From positions 3,038,001 through 3,102,000 of the forward strand of contig NZ_AP028032.1 in NCBI RefSeq assembly GCF_030296935.1: a stretch of DNA of 64,000 nucleotides. Direction: 5' to 3'. The notes below the pieces were generated by a model that worked only from the letters and a program-made list of their open reading frames with translations, did no database searches and was not told the origin of the DNA. Each line of letters starts with the position of its first letter. The first letter of the stretch is position 1. Below, in pieces: positions 1-8,102 of this stretch. This DNA comes from Coprobacter fastidiosus. Its GTDB lineage: Bacteria; Bacteroidota; Bacteroidia; Bacteroidales; Coprobacteraceae. The position numbers and the translations under genes were made by a program.

Positions 1-336
1 ATTCATTCTGCCGGTGGTAAGTGTTCCATTTCCTACGACATTACCTATAGGGTTTGTTGCGGAAATTTTTGCGCAACTGCCTGATCCTGTACGGGTGTCG
101 GTACTTTGAGAAACAGAGGCTTTTGTCATACTTTGTAGATTTCCGGCAGCAGTCCCGAAAGAATGCCAATATTGGGGGGCATTTTCTGTTGATTTGCCGA
201 GAAAGCCTCCCCAAGTTGTTTCTTTCCATGTTCCCTCAAATCCGGGATTCGGCAATTGGTATTGCGCTTGAACATTTATACAACCTGCAATTATACATGC
301 GATTGCAAGCATCATTTTTCGAGTAAACTTATTCAT
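1..336 (-). CDS. Exported PCMD-like surface protein, N-terminal part (runs off left edge)
   Basis: A minus-strand frame opens with ATG at 334-336 and stays open through base 1, giving 112 residues with no stop. It begins MNKFTRKMMLAIACIIAGC, a positively charged then hydrophobic export signal, followed by NVQAQ and then YQLPNPGFEGTWKE. A mature start of the form 'LPNxGFExW' is typical of Bacteroidales exported proteins with a putative carbohydrate-metabolism (PCMD) domain. The later stretch on Tyr-Trp-His and a Gly/Ser-rich segment (SVSQSTDTRTGSGSCAKI) also fits that beta-sandwich family. A Cys follows the hydrophobic core, so lipoprotein processing is possible, but the AQ site one turn later looks like ordinary signal peptidase cleavage. 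The C-terminus lies outside the window. The family assignment is from motif memory and is moderate. Confidence 0.7.
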   Translation of the reverse strand, partial: MNKFTRKMMLAIACIIAGCINVQAQYQLPNPGFEGTWKETTWGGFLGKSTENAPQYWHSFGTAAGNLQSMTKASVSQSTDTRTGSGSCAKISATNPIGNVVGNGTLTTGRMN

Positions 337-360
337 AATTAATGTAATTAAGATTTGATG

Positions 361-368
361 CAAAGATA
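361..368 (-). promoter_or_regulatory. Candidate -7 box for the PCMD-like gene
   Basis: TATCTTTG on the minus strand matches the Bacteroidota -7 consensus TAnnTTTG and lies 24 bases before the ATG. No convincing TTTG -33 element is seen at the usual distance. Confidence 0.45.
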
Positions 369-725
369 GGTCAATAAATACGGAGCGTGGTTTTGAATAC
401 ATTTTTTAACTGAATAAAATATTTATAAACAAGTGATTTTGAAAGGAGTAAATTATTATATAAATAGAGATAAATATCTGTCATTATAGGGGTTTCGAAA
501 AAGTGATTCCGTTTTTGATGCAAAGAAGAAGATATGTTTGAAATCACAAATTTTTTTAATATTCGAGCTGGTGAATAAAATATTGAAACTCAATAAGATG
601 AATAAAAGAACATTTGAAATTAAAAATAGACCAAAACAAGCAAAATGTAATATTTTCTTCTCTTTTTCTTTTGAGAGGAGAGACGAAAAACTTTCAGAAA
701 AAATAGTACAAATTGTAATCTCTAC

Positions 726-756
726 TTTGCAAAAAATCAATTTTTTCTTATCTTTG
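726..756 (+). promoter_or_regulatory. Promoter of the AAA ATPase gene
   Basis: TTTG at 726-729, a 19-base spacer, then TATCTTTG at 749-756. This is a textbook Bacteroidota sigma-ABfr promoter. Transcription should begin about 760-764, leaving a leader of fewer than 20 bases before the GTG at 779. Confidence 0.75.
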
Positions 757-778
757 CCCCGTCTTACAGAACAATAGC

Positions 779-1957
779 GTGGAAGCATTCTTTAGAACAC
801 ATAAATATCTGGTAGAGCATGTAAACTCTCCTGTAAAGAGAGAACTGATGCGGGAGATCGACTGGAGTCACCGGCTTATAGGTATCAAAGGCAGTCGGGG
901 GGTCGGAAAGACTACGTTTTTGCTGCAATATGCTAAGGAAAATTTCGGTACCGATCGTTCTTGCCTTTATATCAATCTGAACCATCTTTATTTTACCGAA
1001 CGGACATTAATCGATTTTGCCGATGAATTCAGAATAAAGGGAGGAAAAACTTTATTGATCGATCAGGTATTTAAATATCCCGGCTGGTCAGAAGAGTTGA
1101 GATATTGTTATGATCACTTTCCGGAGTTGAAGATTGTTTTTTCCGGTTCTTCTGTGATGCGGTTAAAAGAGGAAAATCCTTTGCTTTCGGGTGTCGCGGA
1201 TTCTTATAATCTGAGGGGATTTTCTTTTAGGGAATATTTAAACCTGATGGCGGGGACGGATTTCCCTTCGGTGAAGTTGGACGAGTTGTTATGCAATCAT
1301 ACGGTTATTGCATCGGAAATATGTAATAAGGTGAAACCTTTGGCATATTTTCAAGACTATCTGCATCACGGTTTTTATCCTTTTTTTCTGGAGAAGCGTA
1401 ATTTCTCGGAAAATTTGATTAAAACGATGAATATGATGATGGAGGTAGATATCCTTTTCATCAAACAGATAGAACTTACTTATTTACCGAAAGTGCGTAA
1501 GCTTTTATATTTGTTAGCCGTAAATGCACCTTCTGCTCCGAATGTGAGTCAGTTGAGCAAAGAGATACAGACGTCGAGGGCTACAGTTGTGAACTATATC
1601 AAATATCTGAAAGATGCCCGACTTATCAATATGTTGTATCCTGTTGATGAGGAATTTCCCAAAAAGCCGGCAATGGTATATATGCACAATACGAATCTGA
1701 TGTACCCGATTCGTCCGGCTCAAGTAGAAGAGCAAGCGGTTCGGGAGACATTCTTTTATAATACTTTGCATAAGGATAACCGGTTGAATAAAGGTGAAAA
1801 GAATACGCATTTCCTTGTTAATCAGAAGTATAATTTTAAGATAGAGAGCGAAAACATACGGGGAAGAATAAATCCCGATATTTATTATACGATAGATCGT
1901 ACCGAAATCGGCAGGGAGAATAAAATTCCGCTGTGGTTGTTCGGATTTTTATATTAA
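779..1957 (+). CDS. AAA_14/DUF4143-type ATPase
   Basis: A 392-residue protein of the prokaryotic 'ATP-binding protein' family with an AAA_14 core followed by a DUF4143-like C-terminal region. The Walker A motif GSRGVGKT is at residues 38-45 and is preceded by the usual IDWSHRLIGIKG. The Walker B strand TLLIDQVFKYPGW is at 91-103. Family members normally read D-E here; this one has D95-Q96, so the catalytic glutamate is replaced by glutamine. IVFSGSS at about 119-125 is the usual sensor region. The C-terminal half has a helix-turn-helix-like SQLSKEIQTSRATVVNYIKYL. The start is GTG at 779, chosen because it keeps the family's N-terminal helix and suits the promoter; the next ATG is at 848. The gene stands alone. 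The biological role of this family is poorly known. Confidence 0.8.
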   Translation: MEAFFRTHKYLVEHVNSPVKRELMREIDWSHRLIGIKGSRGVGKTTFLLQYAKENFGTDRSCLYINLNHLYFTERTLIDFADEFRIKGGKTLLIDQVFKYPGWSEELRYCYDHFPELKIVFSGSSVMRLKEENPLLSGVADSYNLRGFSFREYLNLMAGTDFPSVKLDELLCNHTVIASEICNKVKPLAYFQDYLHHGFYPFFLEKRNFSENLIKTMNMMMEVDILFIKQIELTYLPKVRKLLYLLAVNAPSAPNVSQLSKEIQTSRATVVNYIKYLKDARLINMLYPVDEEFPKKPAMVYMHNTNLMYPIRPAQVEEQAVRETFFYNTLHKDNRLNKGEKNTHFLVNQKYNFKIESENIRGRINPDIYYTIDRTEIGRENKIPLWLFGFLY

Positions 1958-2009
1958 TTTCAGTAATATTGTAATTGCATTTTTAAATTCTCAAATATAT
2001 ATTTAGAAT

Positions 2010-5000
2010 ATGACCAAACAAAAGAAAATGTTGACCTGTGATGGTAATCAAGCGGCTGCACATATCTCGTATATGTTCAGTGAAGTGGCTGCTATTTATC
2101 CTATCACACCCTCTTCAACCATGGCAGAATACGTGGATGAGTGGGCTGCTGCCGGAAGAAAAAATATCTTCGGCGAAACCGTATTAGTTCAAGAAATGCA
2201 ATCGGAAGCCGGTGCAGCGGGTGCTGTACACGGTTCTTTACAGGCCGGAGCTTTGACTACGACCTATACTGCATCTCAGGGATTATTGTTGATGATCCCG
2301 AATATGTACAAAATTGCCGGAGAATTCCTTCCTTGTGTATTTCATGTTTCTGCCCGTACGTTGGCATCTCATGCACTTTGTATCTTCGGAGATCATCAAG
2401 ATGTAATGTCGACCCGTCAGACCGGATTCGCTATGTTGGCAGAAGGTTCGGTTCAAGAGGTTATGGATCTTGCCGGAGTCGCTCACTTATCGACTATTAA
2501 AGCTCGTGTGCCTTTCGTCAACTTCTTTGACGGATTCCGTACTTCTCATGAGATACAGAAAATAGAAATGTTGGAAAATGAAGATCTTGCTCCGTTGATC
2601 GATCAAGAAGCTCTTCAAGAATTCCGTAACCGTGCCTTGAACCCCGAAAATCCGGTGGCTCGCGGTATGGCTGAAAATCCGGATACTTTCTTCCAACATC
2701 GGGAGTCATGTAATAACTATTACGAAGCTGTTCCGGCTATCGTAGAGGAATACATGAATGAAATTTCGAAAATTACCGGACGTAAATACGGTCTGTTCGA
2801 TTATTACGGAGCTGAAGATGCCGACCGTGTGATTATCGCTATGGGGTCTGTAACGGAAGCTGCCCGTGAAGCTATCGATTATCTGACAGCCAAAGGTGAA
2901 AAAGTAGGTTTGGTTTCGGTACACTTGTATCGTCCGTTCTCTGCAAAACATTTCTTGGCCGCTGTTCCTAAAACTGCAAAACGTATTGCCGTTCTGGATC
3001 GTACAAAAGAACCTGGCGCTACCGGAGAACCTTTATATCTGGATGTTAAAGATGTGTTCTACGGACAAGAAAATGCTCCTGAAATCGTAGGCGGACGCTA
3101 TGGTTTGGGTTCTAAAGATACTACTCCGTCTCAGATATTGGCCGTATTTGAGAATCTTGCTTTGCCGATGCCGAAAAATAACTTTACTATCGGTATCGTT
3201 GATGATGTAACCTTTACATCTTTACCTCAAAAAGAAGAAATCGCCATGGGTGGCGAAGGTATGTTTGAAGCTAAGTTTTACGGATTGGGCGCTGATGGAA
3301 CAGTCGGTGCTAACAAGAACTCCGTAAAAATTATCGGTGACAATACCGATAAGCATTGTCAGGCATACTTCTCTTATGACTCTAAGAAGTCGGGTGGTTT
3401 CACTTGTTCTCACCTTCGTTTCGGAGATAGCCCTATTCGTTCTACTTATTTGGTAAATACTCCGAATTTTGTCGCTTGTCATGTACAGGCCTATTTGCGT
3501 ATGTATGATGTGACTCGCGGTCTTCGTGAGAACGGAACTTTCTTGTTGAATACGATCTGGAACGAGGAAGAACTGGCAAAGCATTTGCCGAATAAAGTAA
3601 AACGCTATTTCGCACAGAAAAACATAAGTGTTTATTATATTAATGCGACTCAGATAGCTCAGGAAATCGGTTTGGGTAATCGTACCAATACGATCCTGCA
3701 ATCTGCTTTCTTCCGTATTACTGGTGTAATTCCTGTCGATCTGGCTATCGAACAGATGAAGAAGTTCATCGTAAAATCTTACGGTAAAAAAGGTGAAGAT
3801 GTCGTAAACAAAAATTATGCTGCCGTTGACCGTGGCGGTGAATATAAACAACTTACCGTAGATCCTGCATGGGCGAATCTGCCGGATGATGAAGTGCTGC
3901 CGAACAATGATCCGGCGTTCATCAACGAAGTTGTTCGTCCTATCAATGCACAAGATGGCGATCTGCTTCCTGTATCAGCATTTAAAGGTCTTGAAGACGG
4001 TACTTGGCATCAGGGGACAGCTAAATACGAGAAACGTGGTGTCGCAGCTTTTGTTCCGGTATGGACAGCTGAAAACTGTATACAGTGCAACAAATGTGCT
4101 TATGTTTGTCCTCACGCTTCTATCCGCCCGTTCGTTCTTGATGCGGCAGAACAATCAGGTGCGAATTTCCCGATGCTTAAAGCGGTGGGAAAAGCTTTTG
4201 ACGGCATGACATTCCGCATGCAGGTAGATGTTCTCGACTGTTTGGGTTGTGGTAACTGTGTTGACGTATGTCCGGGTAATAAGAATGGTAAAGCTTTGGC
4301 TATGACCGATCTTGAATCTCAATTGCCTCAAGCTGCCAACTGGGAATATTGCGTTAATAACGTGAAGAGCAAACAACATCTTGTAGATATCAAAGCTAAT
4401 GTGAAGAACTCACAGTTCGCTACTCCTCTCTTCGAATTCTCCGGTGCATGTTCGGGTTGCGGTGAAACTCCGTACGTGAAATTGATTTCTCAATTGTTCG
4501 GTGATCGTGAGATGGTTGCTAATGCAACAGGATGTTCTTCGATCTATTCAGGTTCTATCCCTTCGACTCCTTATACGACAAACGAAAAAGGTCACGGTCC
4601 GGCATGGGCGAACTCTTTGTTCGAGGATTTCTGTGAATTCGGTTTCGGTATGTATCTTGCCGTTGACAAAATGCGTGAACGTATCGTTAAGTTGATGAAT
4701 CAGGCTATCGAAAGCGGTTGTCCCGAAGAAATGAAGACTTTGTTTACCGAATGGATCGCCGATAAGGAAAATACCGAACGTTCTATCGAACTGGAAGCTA
4801 AGATCACACCGATGGTAAAAGCTGCAGCCGATAAGTGTGAAATTTGTAAGGAGATCGCTTCATTGAGCAAATATCTCATCAAGAAATCTCAATGGATTAT
4901 CGGTGGTGACGGAGCTTCTTATGATATCGGTTTCGGTGGTCTCGACCATGTTCTTGCATCCGGTAAGAATGTAAATATCCTCGTATTGGATACAGAAGTT

Positions 5001-5558
5001 TATTCGAATACGGGTGGTCAAGCTTCTAAAGCGACTCCGGTAGGAGCTATTGCTAAATTTGCCGCTGCCGGTAAACGTGTACGCAAGAAAGATCTCGGTT
5101 TGATCGCTTCTACTTACGGTTATGTATATTGCGCACAAATCGCTATGGGTGCTGATCAGGCTCAGACTCTGAAAGCTATTCGCGAAGCTGAAGCTTACGA
5201 CGGACCTTCTATTATTATCGCTTATGCTCCGTGTATCAACCACGGTTTGAAGAAAGGTATGGGTAAAGCTCAGGCCGAAGAAGCTGCTGCTGTTGAATGC
5301 GGATATTGGCATTTGTGGCGTTATAATCCTATGCTCGAGGCAGAAGGCAAAAATCCGTTTACATTGGACAGCAAAGAACCGCAATGGGATAAGTTCCAAG
5401 ACTTCCTGAAGGGAGAAGTTCGTTACGCTTCTGTAATGAAACAGTATCCGAACGAAGCCGCCGAATTATTCCAAGCTGCTCAAGATAATGCAAAATGGAG
5501 ATATAATAACTACAAACGTCTTGCAAAACAACAGTGGGGTGTTGAAGTAGAAGATTGA
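2010..5558 (+). CDS. nifJ: Pyruvate:ferredoxin (flavodoxin) oxidoreductase, single chain
   Basis: A 1182-residue homodimer-type PFOR/NifJ that converts pyruvate and CoA to acetyl-CoA and CO2 and reduces ferredoxin, in the cytoplasm of anaerobes. The length is typical. The N-terminal pyrimidine-binding domain has YPITPSS near residue 30. The middle carries the transketolase-C-like and gamma domains. Two 4Fe-4S motifs follow (CIQCNKCAYVCPH near 690 and CLGCGNCVDVCPG near 743). The C-terminal thiamine diphosphate domain has CSGCGETPY near 813, GDGASYDIGFGG near 965 and a following YSNTGGQ. All key cysteines are visible. It is a monocistronic gene between the AAA ATPase and a terminator. I saw no clear promoter in the 52 bases upstream. 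Confidence 0.97.
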   Translation: MTKQKKMLTCDGNQAAAHISYMFSEVAAIYPITPSSTMAEYVDEWAAAGRKNIFGETVLVQEMQSEAGAAGAVHGSLQAGALTTTYTASQGLLLMIPNMYKIAGEFLPCVFHVSARTLASHALCIFGDHQDVMSTRQTGFAMLAEGSVQEVMDLAGVAHLSTIKARVPFVNFFDGFRTSHEIQKIEMLENEDLAPLIDQEALQEFRNRALNPENPVARGMAENPDTFFQHRESCNNYYEAVPAIVEEYMNEISKITGRKYGLFDYYGAEDADRVIIAMGSVTEAAREAIDYLTAKGEKVGLVSVHLYRPFSAKHFLAAVPKTAKRIAVLDRTKEPGATGEPLYLDVKDVFYGQENAPEIVGGRYGLGSKDTTPSQILAVFENLALPMPKNNFTIGIVDDVTFTSLPQKEEIAMGGEGMFEAKFYGLGADGTVGANKNSVKIIGDNTDKHCQAYFSYDSKKSGGFTCSHLRFGDSPIRSTYLVNTPNFVACHVQAYLRMYDVTRGLRENGTFLLNTIWNEEELAKHLPNKVKRYFAQKNISVYYINATQIAQEIGLGNRTNTILQSAFFRITGVIPVDLAIEQMKKFIVKSYGKKGEDVVNKNYAAVDRGGEYKQLTVDPAWANLPDDEVLPNNDPAFINEVVRPINAQDGDLLPVSAFKGLEDGTWHQGTAKYEKRGVAAFVPVWTAENCIQCNKCAYVCPHASIRPFVLDAAEQSGANFPMLKAVGKAFDGMTFRMQVDVLDCLGCGNCVDVCPGNKNGKALAMTDLESQLPQAANWEYCVNNVKSKQHLVDIKANVKNSQFATPLFEFSGACSGCGETPYVKLISQLFGDREMVANATGCSSIYSGSIPSTPYTTNEKGHGPAWANSLFEDFCEFGFGMYLAVDKMRERIVKLMNQAIESGCPEEMKTLFTEWIADKENTERSIELEAKITPMVKAAADKCEICKEIASLSKYLIKKSQWIIGGDGASYDIGFGGLDHVLASGKNVNILVLDTEVYSNTGGQASKATPVGAIAKFAAAGKRVRKKDLGLIASTYGYVYCAQIAMGADQAQTLKAIREAEAYDGPSIIIAYAPCINHGLKKGMGKAQAEEAAAVECGYWHLWRYNPMLEAEGKNPFTLDSKEPQWDKFQDFLKGEVRYASVMKQYPNEAAELFQAAQDNAKWRYNNYKRLAKQQWGVEVED

Positions 5559-5578
5559 TTTTCATCTATGTTATATTG

Positions 5579-5615
5579 AAAAAGGGAGAGCATTATGTTC
5601 TCCCTTTTTATTTTC
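5579..5615 (+). terminator. Intrinsic terminator of nifJ
   Basis: An 11-bp stem (AAAAAGGGAGA with TCTCCCTTTTT, 9-base loop) is followed by ATTTT, 20 bases after the nifJ stop. Confidence 0.85.
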
Positions 5616-5647
5616 GGTAATAAATTTATTTGAGTTCTTTATAAGAA

Positions 5648-5749
5648 CGATAGCGGGCAATCTGAAAAATGAAAATGAGAAGCAGACCGGAAGAAAATAC
5701 AGAAATGACCTGATGATATTTTCTTATCGAAAATTTTGAATAAGCTCTT
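5648..5749 (-). repeat. Repeat element copy A (degenerate, minus orientation)
   Basis: Read on the minus strand this matches the left part of the full copies at 7684-7859 and 24129-24303: AAGAGCTTATTCAAAATTTT, then ATATCATCAGGTCA, CTTCCGGTC, and the central TGCCCGCTATC. The right half is missing. Confidence 0.7.
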
Positions 5750-5787
5750 GGTAGAAGACTATGTCGTTTAGAATATCTTGAACCTTT

Positions 5788-7584
5788 TTATTTTGGACGA
5801 GAGGCAAAAGACCCGAAATAGTCTTTGGATAAAATAAGATTTGATATGTCCCAAGCTTTTATTTGATCAGGTATAAGAGGAGAGTCGCTATTTCCGTATA
5901 TCGATTTTTTGTCCCAGTGTACGGCACTGGATACGGGATATTGTAAAATGCTGTGTCCCATTCCTCTCCAGGAATAATTGTTCAAGCCCATGACATCGAG
6001 TAAAGTCGAGTATATGTCGATTTGTCCCATAATATTTTTATAATTTAGAGAAAGTGGGACATTTAGAATAATCATCGCGGTTTCTCTATCAGATAGTTTT
6101 CTTTTTTTTCTGCCGTCTAAAACGTTTTTACCTAATTCATCATGATCGGAGACGATGACTATCGTTGAATTTTTATATAAATTGTTCTTTTTCAGAGAAT
6201 CGATAAAAGAACCGATTGCCTGATCTGTGTAATGGAATGCCTCCATACAGTTTCTTACCGTAGAAGTAAATTGCTTGGACTCGGATATCCGGGTTTTATT
6301 TATAGGAGTGTCGTAAGGCATGTGTGTCGAGGCGGTTACGATCTGACAGAAGAAGGGTTCGGGCAAATTTTTTATAATTCTAAAACTTTGTTGCATCAGA
6401 GATTTATCGCTGATACTGCCGCGTATCATATCGTCTTTTTCCAGACATTTTTTGTCATAAAGCGTGTCGAATGAGAAGGCTTTAGACATTTCTTTTTGAT
6501 TCCAAAAGTTTCCGGCATCGCTGATAATATTGAGGCTATAATAACCATAAGGTTTTAGGGCATCGGCTAATGACGGAAAATGTTTTGTTTTGCAGGTTGT
6601 TGCCGCTGCTCCTAATTGCAGAGGTAGAATTCCCGTATTGATCATAAGATGTCCGTCGCTTGATCTGCCGTCTTTTACTTGGGGAAGAATATGCAAAGCC
6701 GAAATAACAGAATCTTCTTTTATAAAACGGTTTAGGTTGGGAGTTATTTCGATTCCGTCTATGGTTCTGTTTAATAGCCATGAATTGAGAGACTCGACGA
6801 TAATGATGATCAGATTTTTTCGGGGATGATCAAGAATCGTATTGTGTATTTGTTTTTTTTCTTTTGACAAAATGAACCGGTCGATATAGTTTTTTTCTTC
6901 TGGTGTTATTTTTTTTGAAGTTGTTGTCGCTTTAGTTAAAGTATAAACAAAGTAAGGAACAAGTCCGTTTGCTTCGACATAGAATGACGGTCCGAAAGAT
7001 GCAGTCCATCTTATCCAAGGAGACGGTCGGTTCGGATCTTTTATTATCGCTGCTTTTAATGGTGTTGCAAGATACCCGAAAGAACAAATTATGAATATCA
7101 TTGCACCGTAAGCAATACGTTTTGGGAGAGGTTCGTATGCGCCGATATTGTTTTTATAAAATCCTAAGTACAAAAGTAATAGTAGTATGGTGGGTAGAAT
7201 GACCCATATATCTCCCGGATGAATAGATCCGATAATGCTTTTTATCAGCAACTCGGAAATGTTATCGAATAAAAAATAGGATGAAAAGGGCATTAGAGTC
7301 TGATATGTCCTGAAATACCATATTTGAGATAAACAAAATATATCCAAGAGAAATAATAAAATGAAAATTATCCATTTCCGTTTGTTCATGAGAAAAAAAG
7401 GAAGCATGAGCATACACGCATCGAACAGGCTTCTGAATTTTCTGACTATTAATGTAAATGCAGATGTTTCGTTTTGCATTATGTTGTATTGTAATATTTC
7501 TATGGATATTGCAGCGCAAATTGCAGTCAGAAAATAAAATAGCAAAAGTCTAAAATTTATATTTTTGAAAAATTCAATGTTCAT
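5788..7584 (-). CDS. LTA-synthase-like sulfatase-fold membrane protein
   Basis: A 598-residue inner-membrane protein with about five hydrophobic helices in residues 10-180, then an exported alkaline-phosphatase/sulfatase-fold domain. This layout is that of LtaS/OpgB/MdoB-type phosphoglycerol and phosphoethanolamine transferases. Metal- and substrate-binding motifs are visible: IIIIVESLNSW (E264), KDGRSSDGHLMINTG with a Ser308 where LtaS has its catalytic Thr, TASTHMPYD, and VSDHDELG. Gram-negative Bacteroidales have no lipoteichoic acid, so the acceptor is probably a lipid, a glycan or an envelope polymer; the sequence does not say which. It is monocistronic, with degenerate repeat copy A just downstream and a full copy (7684-7859) upstream. 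Confidence 0.85.
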   Translation of the reverse strand: MNIEFFKNINFRLLLFYFLTAICAAISIEILQYNIMQNETSAFTLIVRKFRSLFDACMLMLPFFLMNKRKWIIFILLFLLDIFCLSQIWYFRTYQTLMPFSSYFLFDNISELLIKSIIGSIHPGDIWVILPTILLLLLYLGFYKNNIGAYEPLPKRIAYGAMIFIICSFGYLATPLKAAIIKDPNRPSPWIRWTASFGPSFYVEANGLVPYFVYTLTKATTTSKKITPEEKNYIDRFILSKEKKQIHNTILDHPRKNLIIIIVESLNSWLLNRTIDGIEITPNLNRFIKEDSVISALHILPQVKDGRSSDGHLMINTGILPLQLGAAATTCKTKHFPSLADALKPYGYYSLNIISDAGNFWNQKEMSKAFSFDTLYDKKCLEKDDMIRGSISDKSLMQQSFRIIKNLPEPFFCQIVTASTHMPYDTPINKTRISESKQFTSTVRNCMEAFHYTDQAIGSFIDSLKKNNLYKNSTIVIVSDHDELGKNVLDGRKKRKLSDRETAMIILNVPLSLNYKNIMGQIDIYSTLLDVMGLNNYSWRGMGHSILQYPVSSAVHWDKKSIYGNSDSPLIPDQIKAWDISNLILSKDYFGSFASRPK

Positions 7585-7627
7585 ATTAGTTTATAAATCA
7601 ATAAAATATAAATATATTATTAGATGT

Positions 7628-7643
7628 ACTATAATATTATAGT
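7628..7643. repeat. 16-bp perfect palindrome upstream of the LTA-synthase-like gene
   Basis: ACTATAATATTATAGT is a perfect palindrome 44 bases upstream of the start codon. It could be an operator or simply AT-rich chance. No promoter box is evident next to it. Confidence 0.3.
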
Positions 7644-7683
7644 ATTAATTACGCACTAAAATTTATCTTTTTAAGTGGGATTA

Positions 7684-7859
7684 AGAGCCTGTTTAAATTT
7701 TCCAATAAAAAAATACTATCAGGTCTTTTTTTGTGTTCTCTTCCGGTCTTTTCCCCTGTTTTCCCTTGTCAGATAGCCCGCTATCCTCCTCGTAAAAACA
7801 GAAAAACATACTCGGAAGAAATTCTCAAAACTGACCCGAATAAAGTTTAAACAGGCTCT
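7684..7859 (+). repeat. Repeat element copy B (full length, 176 bp)
   Basis: Starts AGAGCCTGTTTAAATTTTCC and ends AAAGTTTAAACAGGCTCT, so the ends are inverted repeats of about 17 bases. The interior has ATCAGGTC, CTTCCGGTC, a small palindrome GATAGCCCGCTATC, and CAGAAAAACATACTCGGAAG. It has no open frame. It closely matches copy D at 24129-24303. The form is that of a MITE-like, non-autonomous element. Confidence 0.85.
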
Positions 7860-8043
7860 AAATAGATATAACTATTCTGTGAATGTTGGCTTTATCTTTT
7901 GATTGTCCGTATATTTATACATAGACAATTTATTCTAATCTAAAGTGATGAAAAATCAACATTATTTTGGGCTTCAAAATTAATATAAAATGGGAATAGA
8001 CACAACATCCTGTATAAGAAATGCTTGTGAATATATAATAAAA

Positions 8044-8083
8044 ACCAGACACCCTGATGAATTATTCCATCAGGGTGTCTGGT
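8044..8083 (-). terminator. Intrinsic terminator of the alpha-mannosidase gene
   Basis: A 16-bp stem of ACCAGACACCCTGATG and its complement with a short loop is followed on the minus strand by TTTTATT. It begins 20 bases past the stop codon. Confidence 0.85.
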
Positions 8084-8102
8084 CTTGAAGTTTTCCTTTT
8101 AC

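Larger units (their letters stand above)
337..778. other. Intergenic region between divergent genes
   Basis: About 440 AT-rich bases between two divergent genes. They hold the promoters listed here at each end. The open frames inside on both strands are low-complexity and lack family features, so I see no further gene. Confidence 0.5.
7585..8102. other. Intergenic region, 518 bases
   Basis: Holds the palindrome at 7628, full-length repeat copy B at 7684-7859, about 180 AT-rich bases in which I see nothing, and the terminator of the mannosidase gene at 8044-8083. Confidence 0.6.

Noticed and set aside
54-326. A 90-codon plus-strand frame at the left edge
   Set aside because: It is antisense to the exported PCMD-like protein, which has a signal peptide and family features.
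456-788. A 110-codon minus-strand frame upstream of the AAA ATPase
   Set aside because: Composition is Phe/Lys/Ile-rich low complexity, and it runs through the ATPase promoter.
3222-3953. A 243-codon open frame antisense to nifJ
   Set aside because: It lies wholly inside a clear gene; such frames arise from the codon use of the opposite strand and it has no family features.
7684-7859. The repeat element as an insertion sequence with a gene
   Set aside because: At 176 bp with no open frame it cannot code for a transposase; it is listed as a repeat.
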